The notes: generated by a model not told the origin, from the letters alone. 64,000 nt of DNA from Thiomicrorhabdus sp. 6S3-12 (GCF_017571475.1 NZ_JAGETW010000001.1:124001-188000), one strand, 5' to 3'. Counted from the first letter of the stretch, positions 10,734-20,009 are shown. Numbers and translations are program-made.

Positions 10734-12617
10734 ATGTTTCAAACGCAACAGAAAATCATCAGCAACCAATATCCGGCATGGAAATATCTGCTGCTGGTGG
10801 TGGTTACCGTTATCGGTATTCTCTACGCCATGCCGAACATTTTCGGCGACAACCCGGCGGTACAGGTATCTCCGGCCAAATCCGTGGAATTTAACGAACA
10901 GACTCGAACGCAGGTCGCCGGCATTCTCGAAAATGCCAATCTGGCGGTGAAATCGTCCGAATTTGAAAACGGCAAATTCCTGATCCGTTTCAAAAACACC
11001 GAAGACCAGCTCAAAGCCAAATCACTCCTTAAAGAGGCGCTTGGCCGTTCCGCCGTGGTCGCACTTAACCTGGCTCCGGCAACACCGGCATGGTTAAGCG
11101 GTATGGGCGGACAGCCGATGTATCTCGGGCTTGATCTGCGAGGCGGTGTCCACTTCCTGATGGATGTGGATATGGAAGCGGCGGTTGAGAAAGCCTATCA
11201 GCGCAGTGTGGACGAAATTAAAGGCCGCCTGCGTGAAGAGCGCGTACGCTACCTGCCGTTCGAAGCCGAAAAAACCCAGATTGAAATCGCGTTTGCTTCA
11301 ACGGAATATTTCCAGAGCGGCGCCGAGCTGTTGCAAAACGAATTTGCCGACCGCTTTATCGTCACGACCGACGAAACGACCGCAAAACCGCGTGTCACTC
11401 TGCGTTTGACGGACAAGGCCATTGCCGAAACGCAAAAATACGCCCTGCAGCAGAACATCACCACCCTGCGTAACCGTATCAACGAGCTGGGTGTCGCCGA
11501 ACCGGTTATCCAACAGCAAGGTGATCGCCGCATCGTCGTGCAGCTTCCTGGGGTTCAGGACACAGCACGTGCCAAGGAAATTCTTGGCGCCACTGCAACC
11601 CTTGAATTCCGCTTAGTGGATGAAAAAGGTGATCCGTTGCGCGCGGAAAAAACCGGATTTGCGCCGAACAACGCATCTCTGGAACATTTCCGCGATGGCC
11701 GTCCGATTCTGTTACAGCGTCAGATTATCGTTTCCGGTGAAAACGTCATCAACGCGCAGTCAAGTATCGACCCGCAGCAAGGCTCACCAATGGTCAGCGT
11801 GACGCTGGACGGTGCCGGCGGTCGTAAGATGCTGGCGACCACCAAGCAGAATGTCGGTAATCGCATGGCGGTACTGTATATCGAGAACCGTGTCGAGACC
11901 GAAGAGATTGACGGCAAAAAAGTCAAAAAACGCATTACCACCAAAGACGTGATTAATGCCGCCGTCATCCGCGGACAGTTTGCCGACCGTTTCCAGATTA
12001 CCGGTCTGGACTCGCCTCAGGAAGCACAGGACCTGGCACTCCTACTGCGTGCCGGTGCACTAGCAGCGCCGATGGAGATCGTCGAAGAGCGTACCGTAGG
12101 GCCAAGTCTTGGACAGGATAATATCAACCAGGGCTTCATGTCAGTCGTCGTCGGCTTCATACTGGTCCTGATTCTGATGGTCTGGCGCTATAAATTCTTC
12201 GGAATGATCGCCAACGTGGCTCTGACGCTGAACCTGATTGTTATCGTTGCAGTACTGTCTATGCTGCAGGCAACCCTGACATTGCCGGGGATTGCCGGTA
12301 TCGTGCTGACCGTCGGTATGGCCGTGGATGCCAACGTACTGATCTTCGAACGCATCCGCGAGGAGCTCAAGAACGGTTCGATCCAGAACGCCATCTACTC
12401 CGGTTACGAAAAAGCCTTTGTTACCATCGCCGACGCCAATATCACCACCCTGCTGGCGGCGATCGTTCTGTTCAGTTTCGGAACCGGACCGATCAAAGGC
12501 TTCGCGATTACGCTGTCGATCGGGATCATCACTTCGATGTTCACCGCGATTCTAGGCACACGCGCCATTATCAACTGGTACTACGGCAACAAGCGTGTTG
12601 AGAAACTGTCTATTTAG
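10734..12617 (+). CDS. secD: protein translocase subunit SecD
   Basis: Uses the proton gradient to complete protein export on the periplasmic side, with SecF and YajC. The ATG at 10734 (MFQTQQKIISNQYPAWKYLL) is chosen over the frame opening at 10674 because a GGAAAAT RBS precedes it and it matches family N-termini; length 627 (E. coli 615). A first membrane helix is followed by DLRGGVHFLMDVDM, a large periplasmic domain, and five C-terminal helices containing VGMAVDANVLIFERIREE, the SecD/RND signature. It lies nine bases before secF. Confidence 0.96.
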   Translation: MFQTQQKIISNQYPAWKYLLLVVVTVIGILYAMPNIFGDNPAVQVSPAKSVEFNEQTRTQVAGILENANLAVKSSEFENGKFLIRFKNTEDQLKAKSLLKEALGRSAVVALNLAPATPAWLSGMGGQPMYLGLDLRGGVHFLMDVDMEAAVEKAYQRSVDEIKGRLREERVRYLPFEAEKTQIEIAFASTEYFQSGAELLQNEFADRFIVTTDETTAKPRVTLRLTDKAIAETQKYALQQNITTLRNRINELGVAEPVIQQQGDRRIVVQLPGVQDTARAKEILGATATLEFRLVDEKGDPLRAEKTGFAPNNASLEHFRDGRPILLQRQIIVSGENVINAQSSIDPQQGSPMVSVTLDGAGGRKMLATTKQNVGNRMAVLYIENRVETEEIDGKKVKKRITTKDVINAAVIRGQFADRFQITGLDSPQEAQDLALLLRAGALAAPMEIVEERTVGPSLGQDNINQGFMSVVVGFILVLILMVWRYKFFGMIANVALTLNLIVIVAVLSMLQATLTLPGIAGIVLTVGMAVDANVLIFERIREELKNGSIQNAIYSGYEKAFVTIADANITTLLAAIVLFSFGTGPIKGFAITLSIGIITSMFTAILGTRAIINWYYGNKRVEKLSI

Positions 12618-12626
12618 GGATTCGAT

Positions 12627-13646
12627 ATGAGTACAGCGACTGAAACAAAAATGATTAACTTTATGGGGCAGCGCTTTCTGGCAATGCTGCTCTCCGCGGT
12701 GATGATTATCGCCTCCCTTGGCGGCCTGTGGATGAAAGGCCTGAACTTCGGTATCGACTTTACCGGCGGAACCCTGATCGAGGTTTCTTATCAGAAACCG
12801 GTCGATCTGACGGTATTGCGTAACGATTTGGCAAACGCCGGCTTTGACGAAGCGGTTGCGCAACACTTCGGCGCCGCGGAAGACGTACTGATCCGTATCG
12901 CGCCGCGCGAAGGCATGAACTCGGCGCAACTGAGCAATCAGGTCATGGATGCTCTGCGTGCAGCAAGTGCGGATCCGATCGAATTGCGCCGTGTCGAGTT
13001 TGTCGGCCCTCAGGTCGGTGACGAACTGACTGAAGACGGTGCTCTGGCGGTTCTTTATGCGCTTTTCGGGGTTCTGATTTACGTAGCCTTACGATTCGAA
13101 TGGCGCTTCTCTCTGGGCTCGGTCGCCGCATTGGTACATGATGTTGTCATTACCCTCGGTGTTTTTGCCTGGACGCAGATGCAGTTCGATCTGACCGTCG
13201 TAGCGGCCATTCTTGCAGTTATCGGTTACTCACTCAACGATACCATCGTTGTGTTTGACCGTGTCCGCGAAAACTTCCGCACCATGCGCGAGGCGGATCC
13301 GGTGGAGGTGACCAATATCGCCGTCAACCAGATGCTTTCACGAACCATTATGACCTCCCTGACCACTTTGGTGGTTCTGCTGGCACTATTCTTCCTAGGT
13401 GGTGAAGTGATTCACGGTTTTGCTGCGGCTCTGATTGTCGGTGTTGTAGTCGGTACCTACTCGTCAACCTACGTCGCCTCCGCGATCGCCTTGATACTCG
13501 GCGTATCCAAAGAAGACCTGATGAAGGCTCCGAAAGAAGATCGCAATACGGAATCCGAAGAAGCCGAATTGCAGCGCTTATTCCTGGAACAGGAAGCCAA
13601 ACGCGAAGCGAAACTGGCCTCTAAAGGGATTAAAGAAGACGAGTAA
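12627..13646 (+). CDS. secF: protein translocase subunit SecF
   Basis: Partner of SecD in the membrane. The 339-residue protein has an N-terminal helix, the SecF motif NFGIDFTGGTLIEV, a short periplasmic domain, and five helices including GYSLNDTIVVFDRVRENFR. A charged cytoplasmic tail rich in Glu and Lys follows. It ends the operon; an intrinsic terminator lies 41 bases downstream. Confidence 0.96.
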   Translation: MSTATETKMINFMGQRFLAMLLSAVMIIASLGGLWMKGLNFGIDFTGGTLIEVSYQKPVDLTVLRNDLANAGFDEAVAQHFGAAEDVLIRIAPREGMNSAQLSNQVMDALRAASADPIELRRVEFVGPQVGDELTEDGALAVLYALFGVLIYVALRFEWRFSLGSVAALVHDVVITLGVFAWTQMQFDLTVVAAILAVIGYSLNDTIVVFDRVRENFRTMREADPVEVTNIAVNQMLSRTIMTSLTTLVVLLALFFLGGEVIHGFAAALIVGVVVGTYSSTYVASAIALILGVSKEDLMKAPKEDRNTESEEAELQRLFLEQEAKREAKLASKGIKEDE

Positions 13647-13686
13647 AAAAATCTATGGCTCTCGTGAGCAAAACAGAGTAAATTAA

Positions 13687-13710
13687 AGCGGCTATATAGC
13701 CGCTTTTTTT
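13687..13710 (+). terminator. intrinsic terminator after secF
   Basis: The stem AGCGGCTA/TAGCCGCT with a very short loop is followed by seven T residues, ending the yajC-secD-secF transcript. Confidence 0.9.
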
Positions 13711-13743
13711 ATTGGGAAATCAGAAAACAGTCACTCTATCTCT

Positions 13744-14331
13744 ATGGACTCAACAAGTTTACAGAAACTGCAGGACGCCAAAACGCTGGCGCAGAAATTT
13801 GCCGCTCAGGTCGAGGCAGACCCTCAATTAAAATCGAGCACTGCCGACGACACCGCCAAAAGCGGAAAACAGCTTAAAGCCAAATCCAACTTCACCCGTA
13901 AAAGTTTCCAACCTAAAATCAGCACTTACGAAAAAGCCTTCTGGCGCGAACGACTCTGGCTTAACCCGCTTCTGGCCCTAAGCGCTCTATTGTGGTTTCC
14001 ATTTATCCTGCAACTTTTTACCGACAACCTCTGGTTTAACCTGATCCCGCTTCTACTGTTCACCGGCCTCGAATACTGGATTACCCGTTCTGTCTGCACA
14101 CCTTTGCACACTGTTCAGCCGCCTTTGTGGCAACGCTTCATGCTTCTCTACGCCTTGCGTCGGGGAGCCGTCGTCGGTGCTTTAGTTCTTGCGTTTGGTG
14201 CCTTGCAGAAAACCGGACTTCCGCTGATTATGCTTTATACCACCGCGATCTTCCTCTACTGGGTGATGCAAAGTTTTCTCTACTGGCAACGCAGAAAATT
14301 CCAGCGTCTGCAAATCGCGCAACTAAGCTAG
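13744..14331 (+). CDS. membrane protein of unknown function
   Basis: Not recognised. The 195 residues open with a polar Lys/Gln/Ala-rich segment of about 60 residues, predicted cytoplasmic, then four hydrophobic stretches (about residues 77-95, 99-111, 140-156 and 160-178, separated by short Arg-rich loops), and end in a basic tail WQRRKFQRLQIAQLS. It looks like a small integral membrane protein with cytoplasmic termini. It is eight bases upstream of the acyl-CoA-binding protein gene and very likely co-transcribed with it, so a lipid-related role is possible but only inferred from that pairing. Confidence 0.75.
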   Translation: MDSTSLQKLQDAKTLAQKFAAQVEADPQLKSSTADDTAKSGKQLKAKSNFTRKSFQPKISTYEKAFWRERLWLNPLLALSALLWFPFILQLFTDNLWFNLIPLLLFTGLEYWITRSVCTPLHTVQPPLWQRFMLLYALRRGAVVGALVLAFGALQKTGLPLIMLYTTAIFLYWVMQSFLYWQRRKFQRLQIAQLS

Positions 14332-14339
14332 GAGAACAC

Positions 14340-14651
14340 ATGAGCACAATTCAACCGCAAAATCTCAGCGAAGCGCTGGAACTCTATAACGACCTTTACG
14401 CGCTTACTTCGCAAAGCCAAAGCTTCCCTTATGCCGAAGAGTGTCTGTTAAGCGCCCTGTATCGGCAAGCGACAATCGGCGACTGCATCGGCTCACGGCC
14501 GAGCCGCAAAGAGTGTTTTGAACGCCACAAATTCGACGTCTGGCACGAGCTAAAAGGCATGCCGCAGGAAGATGCCGAAACGCTCTTTATCCAAGAACTG
14601 ATGAGAGTCAATCAAGAGCTGACTCAAGCCATCGAAACGACCGCCGCTTAA
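14340..14651 (+). CDS. acyl-CoA-binding protein (ACBP fold)
   Basis: Small cytosolic four-helix protein expected to bind long-chain acyl-CoA esters. The start ATG at 14340 has the RBS TAGGAGAAC; the 103-residue size suits the family (about 86-100). The core ALYRQATIGDCIGSRPSR, then FDVWHELKGMPQEDAETLFIQEL, follows the ACBP pattern LYKQATxGDxxGxRP and KxxAWxxLKGxSxExAxxxYI, including the Tyr, Lys and Trp positions that line the acyl-CoA site. ACBPs are patchy in bacteria. It sits immediately after the membrane hypothetical; its function in the pair is unknown. Confidence 0.82.
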   Translation: MSTIQPQNLSEALELYNDLYALTSQSQSFPYAEECLLSALYRQATIGDCIGSRPSRKECFERHKFDVWHELKGMPQEDAETLFIQELMRVNQELTQAIETTAA

Positions 14652-14700
14652 GCCGCCTGCAAGCGGATTGACAAAATAATCGTTATTACCTGCGGAGTTT

Positions 14701-14729
14701 TTGAGTTCGCGCGCGCGCGCTTGTATAAT
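14701..14729 (+). promoter_or_regulatory. prfC promoter with CG-alternating spacer
   Basis: -35 TTGAGT (14701-14706) and a perfect -10 TATAAT (14724-14729) are 17 bases apart. Thirteen of the spacer bases (14708-14720) are strictly alternating C and G. The prfC ATG is 60 bases beyond the -10. Confidence 0.75.
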
Positions 14730-14789
14730 ACCGCTCTTTGATTTTGCCCGATTTTGAGCATCTTATTATTCGTAAGCGGTTGATATTCC

Positions 14790-16364
14790 ATGTCTTTACA
14801 ACTTGAAACCTCCAAACGTCGCACCTTTGCGATTATTTCTCACCCGGATGCCGGTAAAACCACCGTGACCGAAAAGCTGCTGCTATACGGCGGAGCCATT
14901 CAGATGGCCGGGGCGGTTAAAAGCCGCAAAACCGATCGCGGGGCGACATCCGACTGGATGAAAATGGAGCAGGAGCGTGGGATCTCGGTTGCCTCCTCGG
15001 TGATGCAGTTCCCTTATAAAGGCGCGGTAATGAACCTGCTGGACACTCCGGGGCACGAGGATTTCTCGGAAGATACCTATCGCGTATTGACCGCTGTTGA
15101 CTCGGCGCTGATGGTTATCGACGTCGCCAAAGGGGTTGAGGACCGTACCATCAAGCTAATGGAAGTCTGTCGTCTGCGCACCACGCCGATTCTGACCTTT
15201 ATCAACAAACTCGACCGCGAAGGGAAAGAGCCGATCGACCTGCTGGACGAAGTCGAAGAAGTTCTGAATATCGCCTGCGCGCCTATGACCTGGCCGATCG
15301 GCATGGGCAAACGTTTTAAAGGAATCTACCACCTGTACAACGATACCGTGCGTATTTTCGCACAGGCCGACGGACAAACCGCTTCGGAAGGTGAACTGAT
15401 CGAAGGGTTGGATAACCCTCGCCTTGACGAACTGCTGGGCGCTCAGGCTGAAGAGTTGCGCGAAGAGGTTGAACTGGTACGCGGTGCCAGCCACGAATTT
15501 GATCTTGAACTGTTCCTGGCCGGTGAACTGACGCCGGTCTTCTTCGGTTCGGCGGTTAATAACTTCGGCTTGCAGGAACTGCTGGACGGCTTCGAACAGT
15601 ATGCCCCTGCGCCGAAAGGCCGCGAAACCGAAGACCGTTATGTGGAAGCGAATGAAAGTAAACTGACCGGTTTCGTGTTTAAGATTCAGGCGAATATGGA
15701 TCCGAAACATCGTGACCGTGTTGCCTTTATGCGTATCGTTTCCGGAAAGTACGAGAAAGGCATGAGCCTTAAGCATGTTCGTATCGGCAAGGACGTCAAG
15801 ATTGCTAAAGCGATCACTTTCCTGGCGAATAAACGCGACCATGCCGAAGAGGCCTATCCGGGCGATATTATCGGGCTGCATAACCACGGAACTATTAAAA
15901 TCGGCGACACCTTCACCCAGGGCGAAGAGCTGAAATTCACCGGGATTCCGAACTTCGCACCGGAACTTTTCCGCCGCGCGCAACTGAAAGATCCGATGAA
16001 AATGAAAGCGCTGCAGAAAGGTTTACAACAGCTTTCCGAAGAAGGGGCAACTCAACTGTTCCGTCCGGTCAGCAATAACGATCTGATTCTTGGTGCCGTC
16101 GGTGTCCTGCAGTTCGAGGTGGTCGCACAGCGTTTGAAAGACGAGTACAACGTCAACTGTATTTTTGAACCGGTTAACGTCAACACCGCACGTTGGGTTA
16201 TCGGCGACAAGGCGGAGATCGAGAAGTTCACCAAAAAGGTCACGGAAAACGTTGCCTATGACGCTGCCGATCAGCTGGTTTATATTGCGCCGACTCGCGT
16301 CAACCTATCGTTGATCGAAGAGCGCTGGCCGGATCTGAAATTTGTCGCAACCCGCGAACATTAA
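14790..16364 (+). CDS. prfC: peptide chain release factor 3
   Basis: GTPase that removes RF1/RF2 from the ribosome after termination. The 524-residue length is normal. G-domain motifs are complete: [13 protein letters not shown] (residues 17-29), the switch region [27 protein letters not shown] and NKLDRE; domains 2 and 3 follow with [12 protein letters not shown] and LQFEVV. It is transcribed alone from the promoter at 14701 and ends at a bidirectional terminator. Confidence 0.97.
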   Translation: MSLQLETSKRRTFAIISHPDAGKTTVTEKLLLYGGAIQMAGAVKSRKTDRGATSDWMKMEQERGISVASSVMQFPYKGAVMNLLDTPGHEDFSEDTYRVLTAVDSALMVIDVAKGVEDRTIKLMEVCRLRTTPILTFINKLDREGKEPIDLLDEVEEVLNIACAPMTWPIGMGKRFKGIYHLYNDTVRIFAQADGQTASEGELIEGLDNPRLDELLGAQAEELREEVELVRGASHEFDLELFLAGELTPVFFGSAVNNFGLQELLDGFEQYAPAPKGRETEDRYVEANESKLTGFVFKIQANMDPKHRDRVAFMRIVSGKYEKGMSLKHVRIGKDVKIAKAITFLANKRDHAEEAYPGDIIGLHNHGTIKIGDTFTQGEELKFTGIPNFAPELFRRAQLKDPMKMKALQKGLQQLSEEGATQLFRPVSNNDLILGAVGVLQFEVVAQRLKDEYNVNCIFEPVNVNTARWVIGDKAEIEKFTKKVTENVAYDAADQLVYIAPTRVNLSLIEERWPDLKFVATREH

Positions 16365-16399
16365 CGCAAACCGCCCGCTTCGGATCCTAGCCGAAAAAT

Positions 16400-16433
16400 A
16401 AAAAAGCCGGAAATCACTTCCGGCTTTTTTATT
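16400..16433. terminator. bidirectional intrinsic terminator between prfC and 16451
   Basis: The stem AAGCCGGAA/TTCCGGCTT has A-runs on its left and T-runs on its right, so it can end prfC on the plus strand and the small secreted-protein gene on the minus strand. Confidence 0.88.
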
Positions 16434-16450
16434 TAGAGCACCGCAAAACA

Positions 16451-16864
16451 TCAGCGCCCCATTTTGCCACCCATTCCGCGATCCATTCGATAGTTATCAC
16501 GAATCATATCGCCGCGGCGAGAGTCATCATCTCTAAACCGGTCCTGATAAGCCTTGCGTTCTTCTCTCTGCTGCTCATCACGGTATTTATAGGCTTCTCT
16601 TTCCTGTTCTTCGCGATATTTTCGGTTTTCACGCTCGCTCTCTTCGCGATATTTACGCTGCTCCTTTACCGCCTCGTTATACTGCTTGCGCTCTTCAACC
16701 CGATATTGCTGCTCCTGCTGTAAGCGGCTTCGCTCCTGTTGCATCTGTTCTTTCTGAACCTGCAAATCTTGCTTGTCTTGCGGTGCGGCTTGAACCGCAA
16801 CAGAACCCAACAGCGATGCCATCGCCAGGGAAATTAAACCAATCTTAAATTTTTCTGATCTCAT
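16451..16864 (-). CDS. secreted charged coiled-coil protein, unknown function
   Basis: Not recognised. The ATG at 16864 is chosen because AAAGGAGA lies seven bases before it and a clean signal peptide follows (MRSEKFKIGLISLAMASLLGSVAVQA with predicted cleavage before APQ). The mature part (about 110 residues) is almost entirely Glu, Arg, Lys, Gln and Tyr in a repeating pattern (units resembling REESERENRKY, REEQEREAYKY, RDEQQREERKAY spaced about 11-12 residues), predicting one long periplasmic helix. It ends in a Gly/Met/Arg tail (MDRGMGGKMGR). It is monocistronic between two terminators. Confidence 0.78.
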   Translation of the reverse strand: MRSEKFKIGLISLAMASLLGSVAVQAAPQDKQDLQVQKEQMQQERSRLQQEQQYRVEERKQYNEAVKEQRKYREESERENRKYREEQEREAYKYRDEQQREERKAYQDRFRDDDSRRGDMIRDNYRMDRGMGGKMGR

Positions 16865-17012
16865 TATTTTCTCCTTTGTGTTCCTTATCGAGCGGAACGG
16901 CTCCAAGTATAGTTCTGCTACATGAATTTAACCTGAAAAATCCTTATCGACTGTGCAGTTTCTTCGTTAATCCTATTTTAAGCAAATACTGGAATGAAAA
17001 AATGGAGACAAT

Positions 17013-17047
17013 AAAAAACCCCGGCCTGAATTTTCAGACCGGGGTTT
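17013..17047 (-). terminator. intrinsic terminator of tRNA-Asn copy 1
   Basis: On the minus strand the stem AAACCCCGG-TCTGAA pairs with TTCAGG-CCGGGGTTT and is followed by a T-run, directly downstream of the tRNA. Confidence 0.88.
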
Positions 17048-17054
17048 CGGAATA

Positions 17055-17130
17055 TGGCTCCCCAAGCTGGACTCGAACCAGCGACATACGGATTAACAGT
17101 CCGGTGTTCTACCAACTGAACTATTGGGGA
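17055..17130 (-). tRNA. tRNA-Asn(GTT), copy 1
   Basis: A 76-nt minus-strand tRNA with acceptor TCCCCAA/TTGGGGA, encoded CCA, T-arm GGTTCGAGTCC, and anticodon loop CTGTTAA with anticodon GTT. The tRNA body is identical to the copy at 23545. Confidence 0.98.
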
Positions 17131-17169
17131 AAAGTGTTTCAAAATCGCCTAAACGATTTGATGAGGCGT

Positions 17170-17197
17170 ATTATATTGAGCAGAATCTGCATTGCAA
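17170..17197 (-). promoter_or_regulatory. promoter of tRNA-Asn copy 1
   Basis: Minus-strand -35 TTGCAA (17197-17192), 16-base spacer, -10 TATAAT (17175-17170), then an ACGCC discriminator. The arrangement is the same upstream of copy 2. Confidence 0.75.
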
Positions 17198-17261
17198 GTT
17201 TTTTTAAAAAAAATTATGCACTTGCTGCAGATTCCGATGCTGCGTCACCTTTACTGTCAGA

Positions 17262-19871
17262 CTAACTGCAGACCCGGTTTTTGCCGCTGTTTTTCGCCTG
17301 ATACAACAATTCATCCACTCGTTGATAAATGGCATCGAAACTGTCGCCTTCACGTATTTCAGTCGCCCCCAGACTGATCGTCACATGCAGTCCTGGCAGC
17401 ACATCCACGTTTTCGTAGACGGCCAGGCGGATTTTTTCCGCCAGAACCTCGCCTTCCGGCAGCACCGTTTGCGGTGCCAATACGACAAACTCTTCACCAC
17501 CGACTCGGAAGAGCAGATCGGTCTTTCTGACCACCGCAGTGATAACCTCGCTCATTTTGACGAGCACGTCATCCCCTACTTTGTGCCCATACTTATCGTT
17601 AATGGCTTTAAAATCGTCTATATCAAAAATAATCATACAGAATGGCTGCTGGTAGCGGTTGAACAGATCCAGCTGCTCTTTCATCCGCTCATTGAAGTAT
17701 TTTCGATTGTGTAACTGGGTCAGTTCATCGGTATTGGTCAATCTGAGCAGCTGCTGCTCGTAGAAGCGCATTTCGGTATGATCGACCGACACCACGATGA
17801 CCTGATTGGAATCCGGAATCAACGACAGAGATGAACTCAGAATCTTTTCTTTGCCGTCTTTTCCGATACAGACCCTTTCAAAGTCTTCATAGAAACCTTT
17901 GTAGAACACTTCTTGCATGATTTTTTTATTCTCTTCCAGATAGTCCGGATGGGTAAGATCATTACAGGAGATCTTTAACAGCTCCTCTTTCGAATATCCC
18001 AGAAGATCGCAATATTTCTGGTTCGCTTTCAGATAGCGCATATCCTGATCAACAACGGCAATCCCTTCTCGGGCCGTGTCGAAAATAGCCTGCAATTCAT
18101 GCGTTCTATCCATAAGAAGGCGCTGCTGCTGATTTTTCTCGGTCACATCTCTCACCGAGGCATAGATCAGATCCTGTTCTCCGACACGGATCAGGGTAGC
18201 CGAGACTTCCGCTTCATAGGTAGTACCGTCTTTACGGGTATGAATTCTCTCCAGGTTTAGCGGCTTTTCATAAGAAAGCAGGGAAACGATATCACCGAAG
18301 TTGTCTTGTGATATATCCGTATCCCAATCCCAGACATTGAGTTGCAGCGCCTCTTGCGAAGAGTAACCGAGAAACTCCTGAACGCGTTTATTGATTTCGA
18401 CCACTTTGCCATCGGTATCCATAATAAAAATCGCATCCGATGCATTGTTCATCAGCTCAATCAGTTTCTTACGCTCGCTTTCATAACGCGCCTGAATAAG
18501 ATGTTTCTCGGTAATGTCATAGATACTGCCAAGCGAGCGCACATAATCGCCGTTGGCATCGTAGATGTGATGCGCCCGTTCTTCCACATATTTTATCTCG
18601 CCGTCGTCGGTAACGATCTGATGGGTCACGAAATACGGTTTCTTTTCCGCCATAGACTCACCAAAAGCGGCTTGCAATCTGGCTCGATCACTCTCGGGAA
18701 TATAGGACAAAAAATCTTCAAAAGAGATTTTACGGGCGTAATCGCGAACCTTGAAAATATCGAACACCCCTTCGCTCCATTTAAGGTATTGAGCGCCCTG
18801 CTCAAACTCCCAAAAACCGATTTTGGCGACCTTGGATGCCTCATTCAAACTGCTGTTTAACTTATCGATCGTATCGAGCCGAAGCAGAGTCTTGCCGAAC
18901 AGTTTGACCACTACGTAGGTCATCAGCATGGAAAAGAACAGGATCATCAAAAAGACCGCCATTTCTCTTTCGGCAAGCTGATCATGCTGACTCTGCGCAA
19001 AAGACGCTTTTAATTTGAAAAGAATTCCCAGCTCGGTATTAATCGGCGTCGTCAATTTCTTGAAGAAAAAGTCTCCGCCATCATAGGACTCGCTTTTCAA
19101 TATTTGCTGATACAACATCGGATACTCATCAGCAAGCTGATAAGGCTTCTCTTGATAGCTTCCCCAGCTTTTGGATGGATCGTAATGGAGCAGAATTTCG
19201 CCTTTTTCGTTAAGCAGAATTGAGTCATACAGCGGCGCATTCATCAAACTGTTAAGCGTGTTCTCCATAAAAAAATTAATCACCAGAATGCCGCCAAACT
19301 CTCCGTCAACAGCGACCGGGAGAATCGCTCTCAAGGTTGGCATAAACGGCTTAACGACGGCACCGTTTTCGGTCAGCAGGTCAATATCTGAAAACCAGAC
19401 CTCATTCAGAGGCTTGTTTTTGGATTGCTGAAAAAAGTAACGCGAACTTTTGTCTTGAAGATTTTCGCTCGCAACAACCTCAACCGGCGATTCATAGCTG
19501 CTTCGATGCACGCGGACGACTTCCCTTCCGTCGCGATCGATAAAGCGGATCTGCATAATGTCATGACAGTTGCGGGTAAAATTGCCGAACAGCGCTTTCA
19601 CCGAATCCTGTTGCAACGGATTCTGCAAAAAATTCTGAAATGCGGGAAAGCCGGAAATCGACTGAAGCTTATGCTTGGACTGGTGTAAAAAACCCAACAG
19701 AAAGCGCTCTCGCTCGACACTTTTGTTCTTGGCATTGTTCAAGGCCGCTTTTTCAATGTAATCACTGAAATACACTCTGTCCAGAGCGTTATAGGCGAGA
19801 GAAATAGAAAGTCCGAACCCGAGCAGAATCAGAATCAGGATTTTAATTTGGCGAGACTTTAAGATTTTCAC
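17262..19871 (-). CDS. membrane diguanylate cyclase with Cache-like sensor and PAS domains
   Basis: Predicted to make c-di-GMP in response to a periplasmic signal. A first membrane helix (about residues 8-25) is followed by a periplasmic sensor of about 290 residues with double-Cache character (IRFIDRDGREVVRVHR, ILPVAVDGEFGGILVINFF). A second helix (about 305-325) comes next, then at least three PAS/PAC domains, then a C-terminal GGDEF domain whose signature is RVGGEEF (active-type GGEEF). The GTG at 19871 (preceded by GGGAA) is chosen over the GTG at 19943, which would add a hydrophobic tail without RBS. Length 869. A perfect inverted repeat sits just upstream. Confidence 0.9.
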   Translation of the reverse strand: MKILKSRQIKILILILLGFGLSISLAYNALDRVYFSDYIEKAALNNAKNKSVERERFLLGFLHQSKHKLQSISGFPAFQNFLQNPLQQDSVKALFGNFTRNCHDIMQIRFIDRDGREVVRVHRSSYESPVEVVASENLQDKSSRYFFQQSKNKPLNEVWFSDIDLLTENGAVVKPFMPTLRAILPVAVDGEFGGILVINFFMENTLNSLMNAPLYDSILLNEKGEILLHYDPSKSWGSYQEKPYQLADEYPMLYQQILKSESYDGGDFFFKKLTTPINTELGILFKLKASFAQSQHDQLAEREMAVFLMILFFSMLMTYVVVKLFGKTLLRLDTIDKLNSSLNEASKVAKIGFWEFEQGAQYLKWSEGVFDIFKVRDYARKISFEDFLSYIPESDRARLQAAFGESMAEKKPYFVTHQIVTDDGEIKYVEERAHHIYDANGDYVRSLGSIYDITEKHLIQARYESERKKLIELMNNASDAIFIMDTDGKVVEINKRVQEFLGYSSQEALQLNVWDWDTDISQDNFGDIVSLLSYEKPLNLERIHTRKDGTTYEAEVSATLIRVGEQDLIYASVRDVTEKNQQQRLLMDRTHELQAIFDTAREGIAVVDQDMRYLKANQKYCDLLGYSKEELLKISCNDLTHPDYLEENKKIMQEVFYKGFYEDFERVCIGKDGKEKILSSSLSLIPDSNQVIVVSVDHTEMRFYEQQLLRLTNTDELTQLHNRKYFNERMKEQLDLFNRYQQPFCMIIFDIDDFKAINDKYGHKVGDDVLVKMSEVITAVVRKTDLLFRVGGEEFVVLAPQTVLPEGEVLAEKIRLAVYENVDVLPGLHVTISLGATEIREGDSFDAIYQRVDELLYQAKNSGKNRVCS

Positions 19872-19889
19872 CGTATTCCCGGAAATATA

Positions 19890-19908
19890 TAGAATAAGAA
19901 TTATTCTA
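19890..19908. promoter_or_regulatory. 8+3+8 inverted repeat, candidate operator (Fur-like)
   Basis: TAGAATAA-GAA-TTATTCTA is a perfect inverted repeat between the diguanylate cyclase gene and the divergent gene at 20010. Aligned to the 19-base Fur consensus as recalled, it agrees at 12 positions. Confidence 0.4.
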
Positions 19909-20009
19909 CAGTTCGTAGGGATAAATAAATAGTGCACTGACACATGACATTAAACCGATTTCCCGCTAAATTAAGCTATATCAAGCCCACCTTCCCCTCT
20001 CAAGGAACC

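Larger units (their letters stand above)
17013..17130 (-). repeat. tRNA-Asn/terminator repeat unit, copy A
   Basis: This 118-base unit (tRNA-Asn plus its terminator) recurs at 23503-23620 with only three visible differences, all in the terminator loop and linker. The two are direct repeats about 6.5 kb apart. Confidence 0.93.

Noticed and set aside
15156-15983. 275-codon open frame antisense to prfC
   Set aside because: Wholly inside prfC, which is fully conserved; the antisense frame is a shadow.
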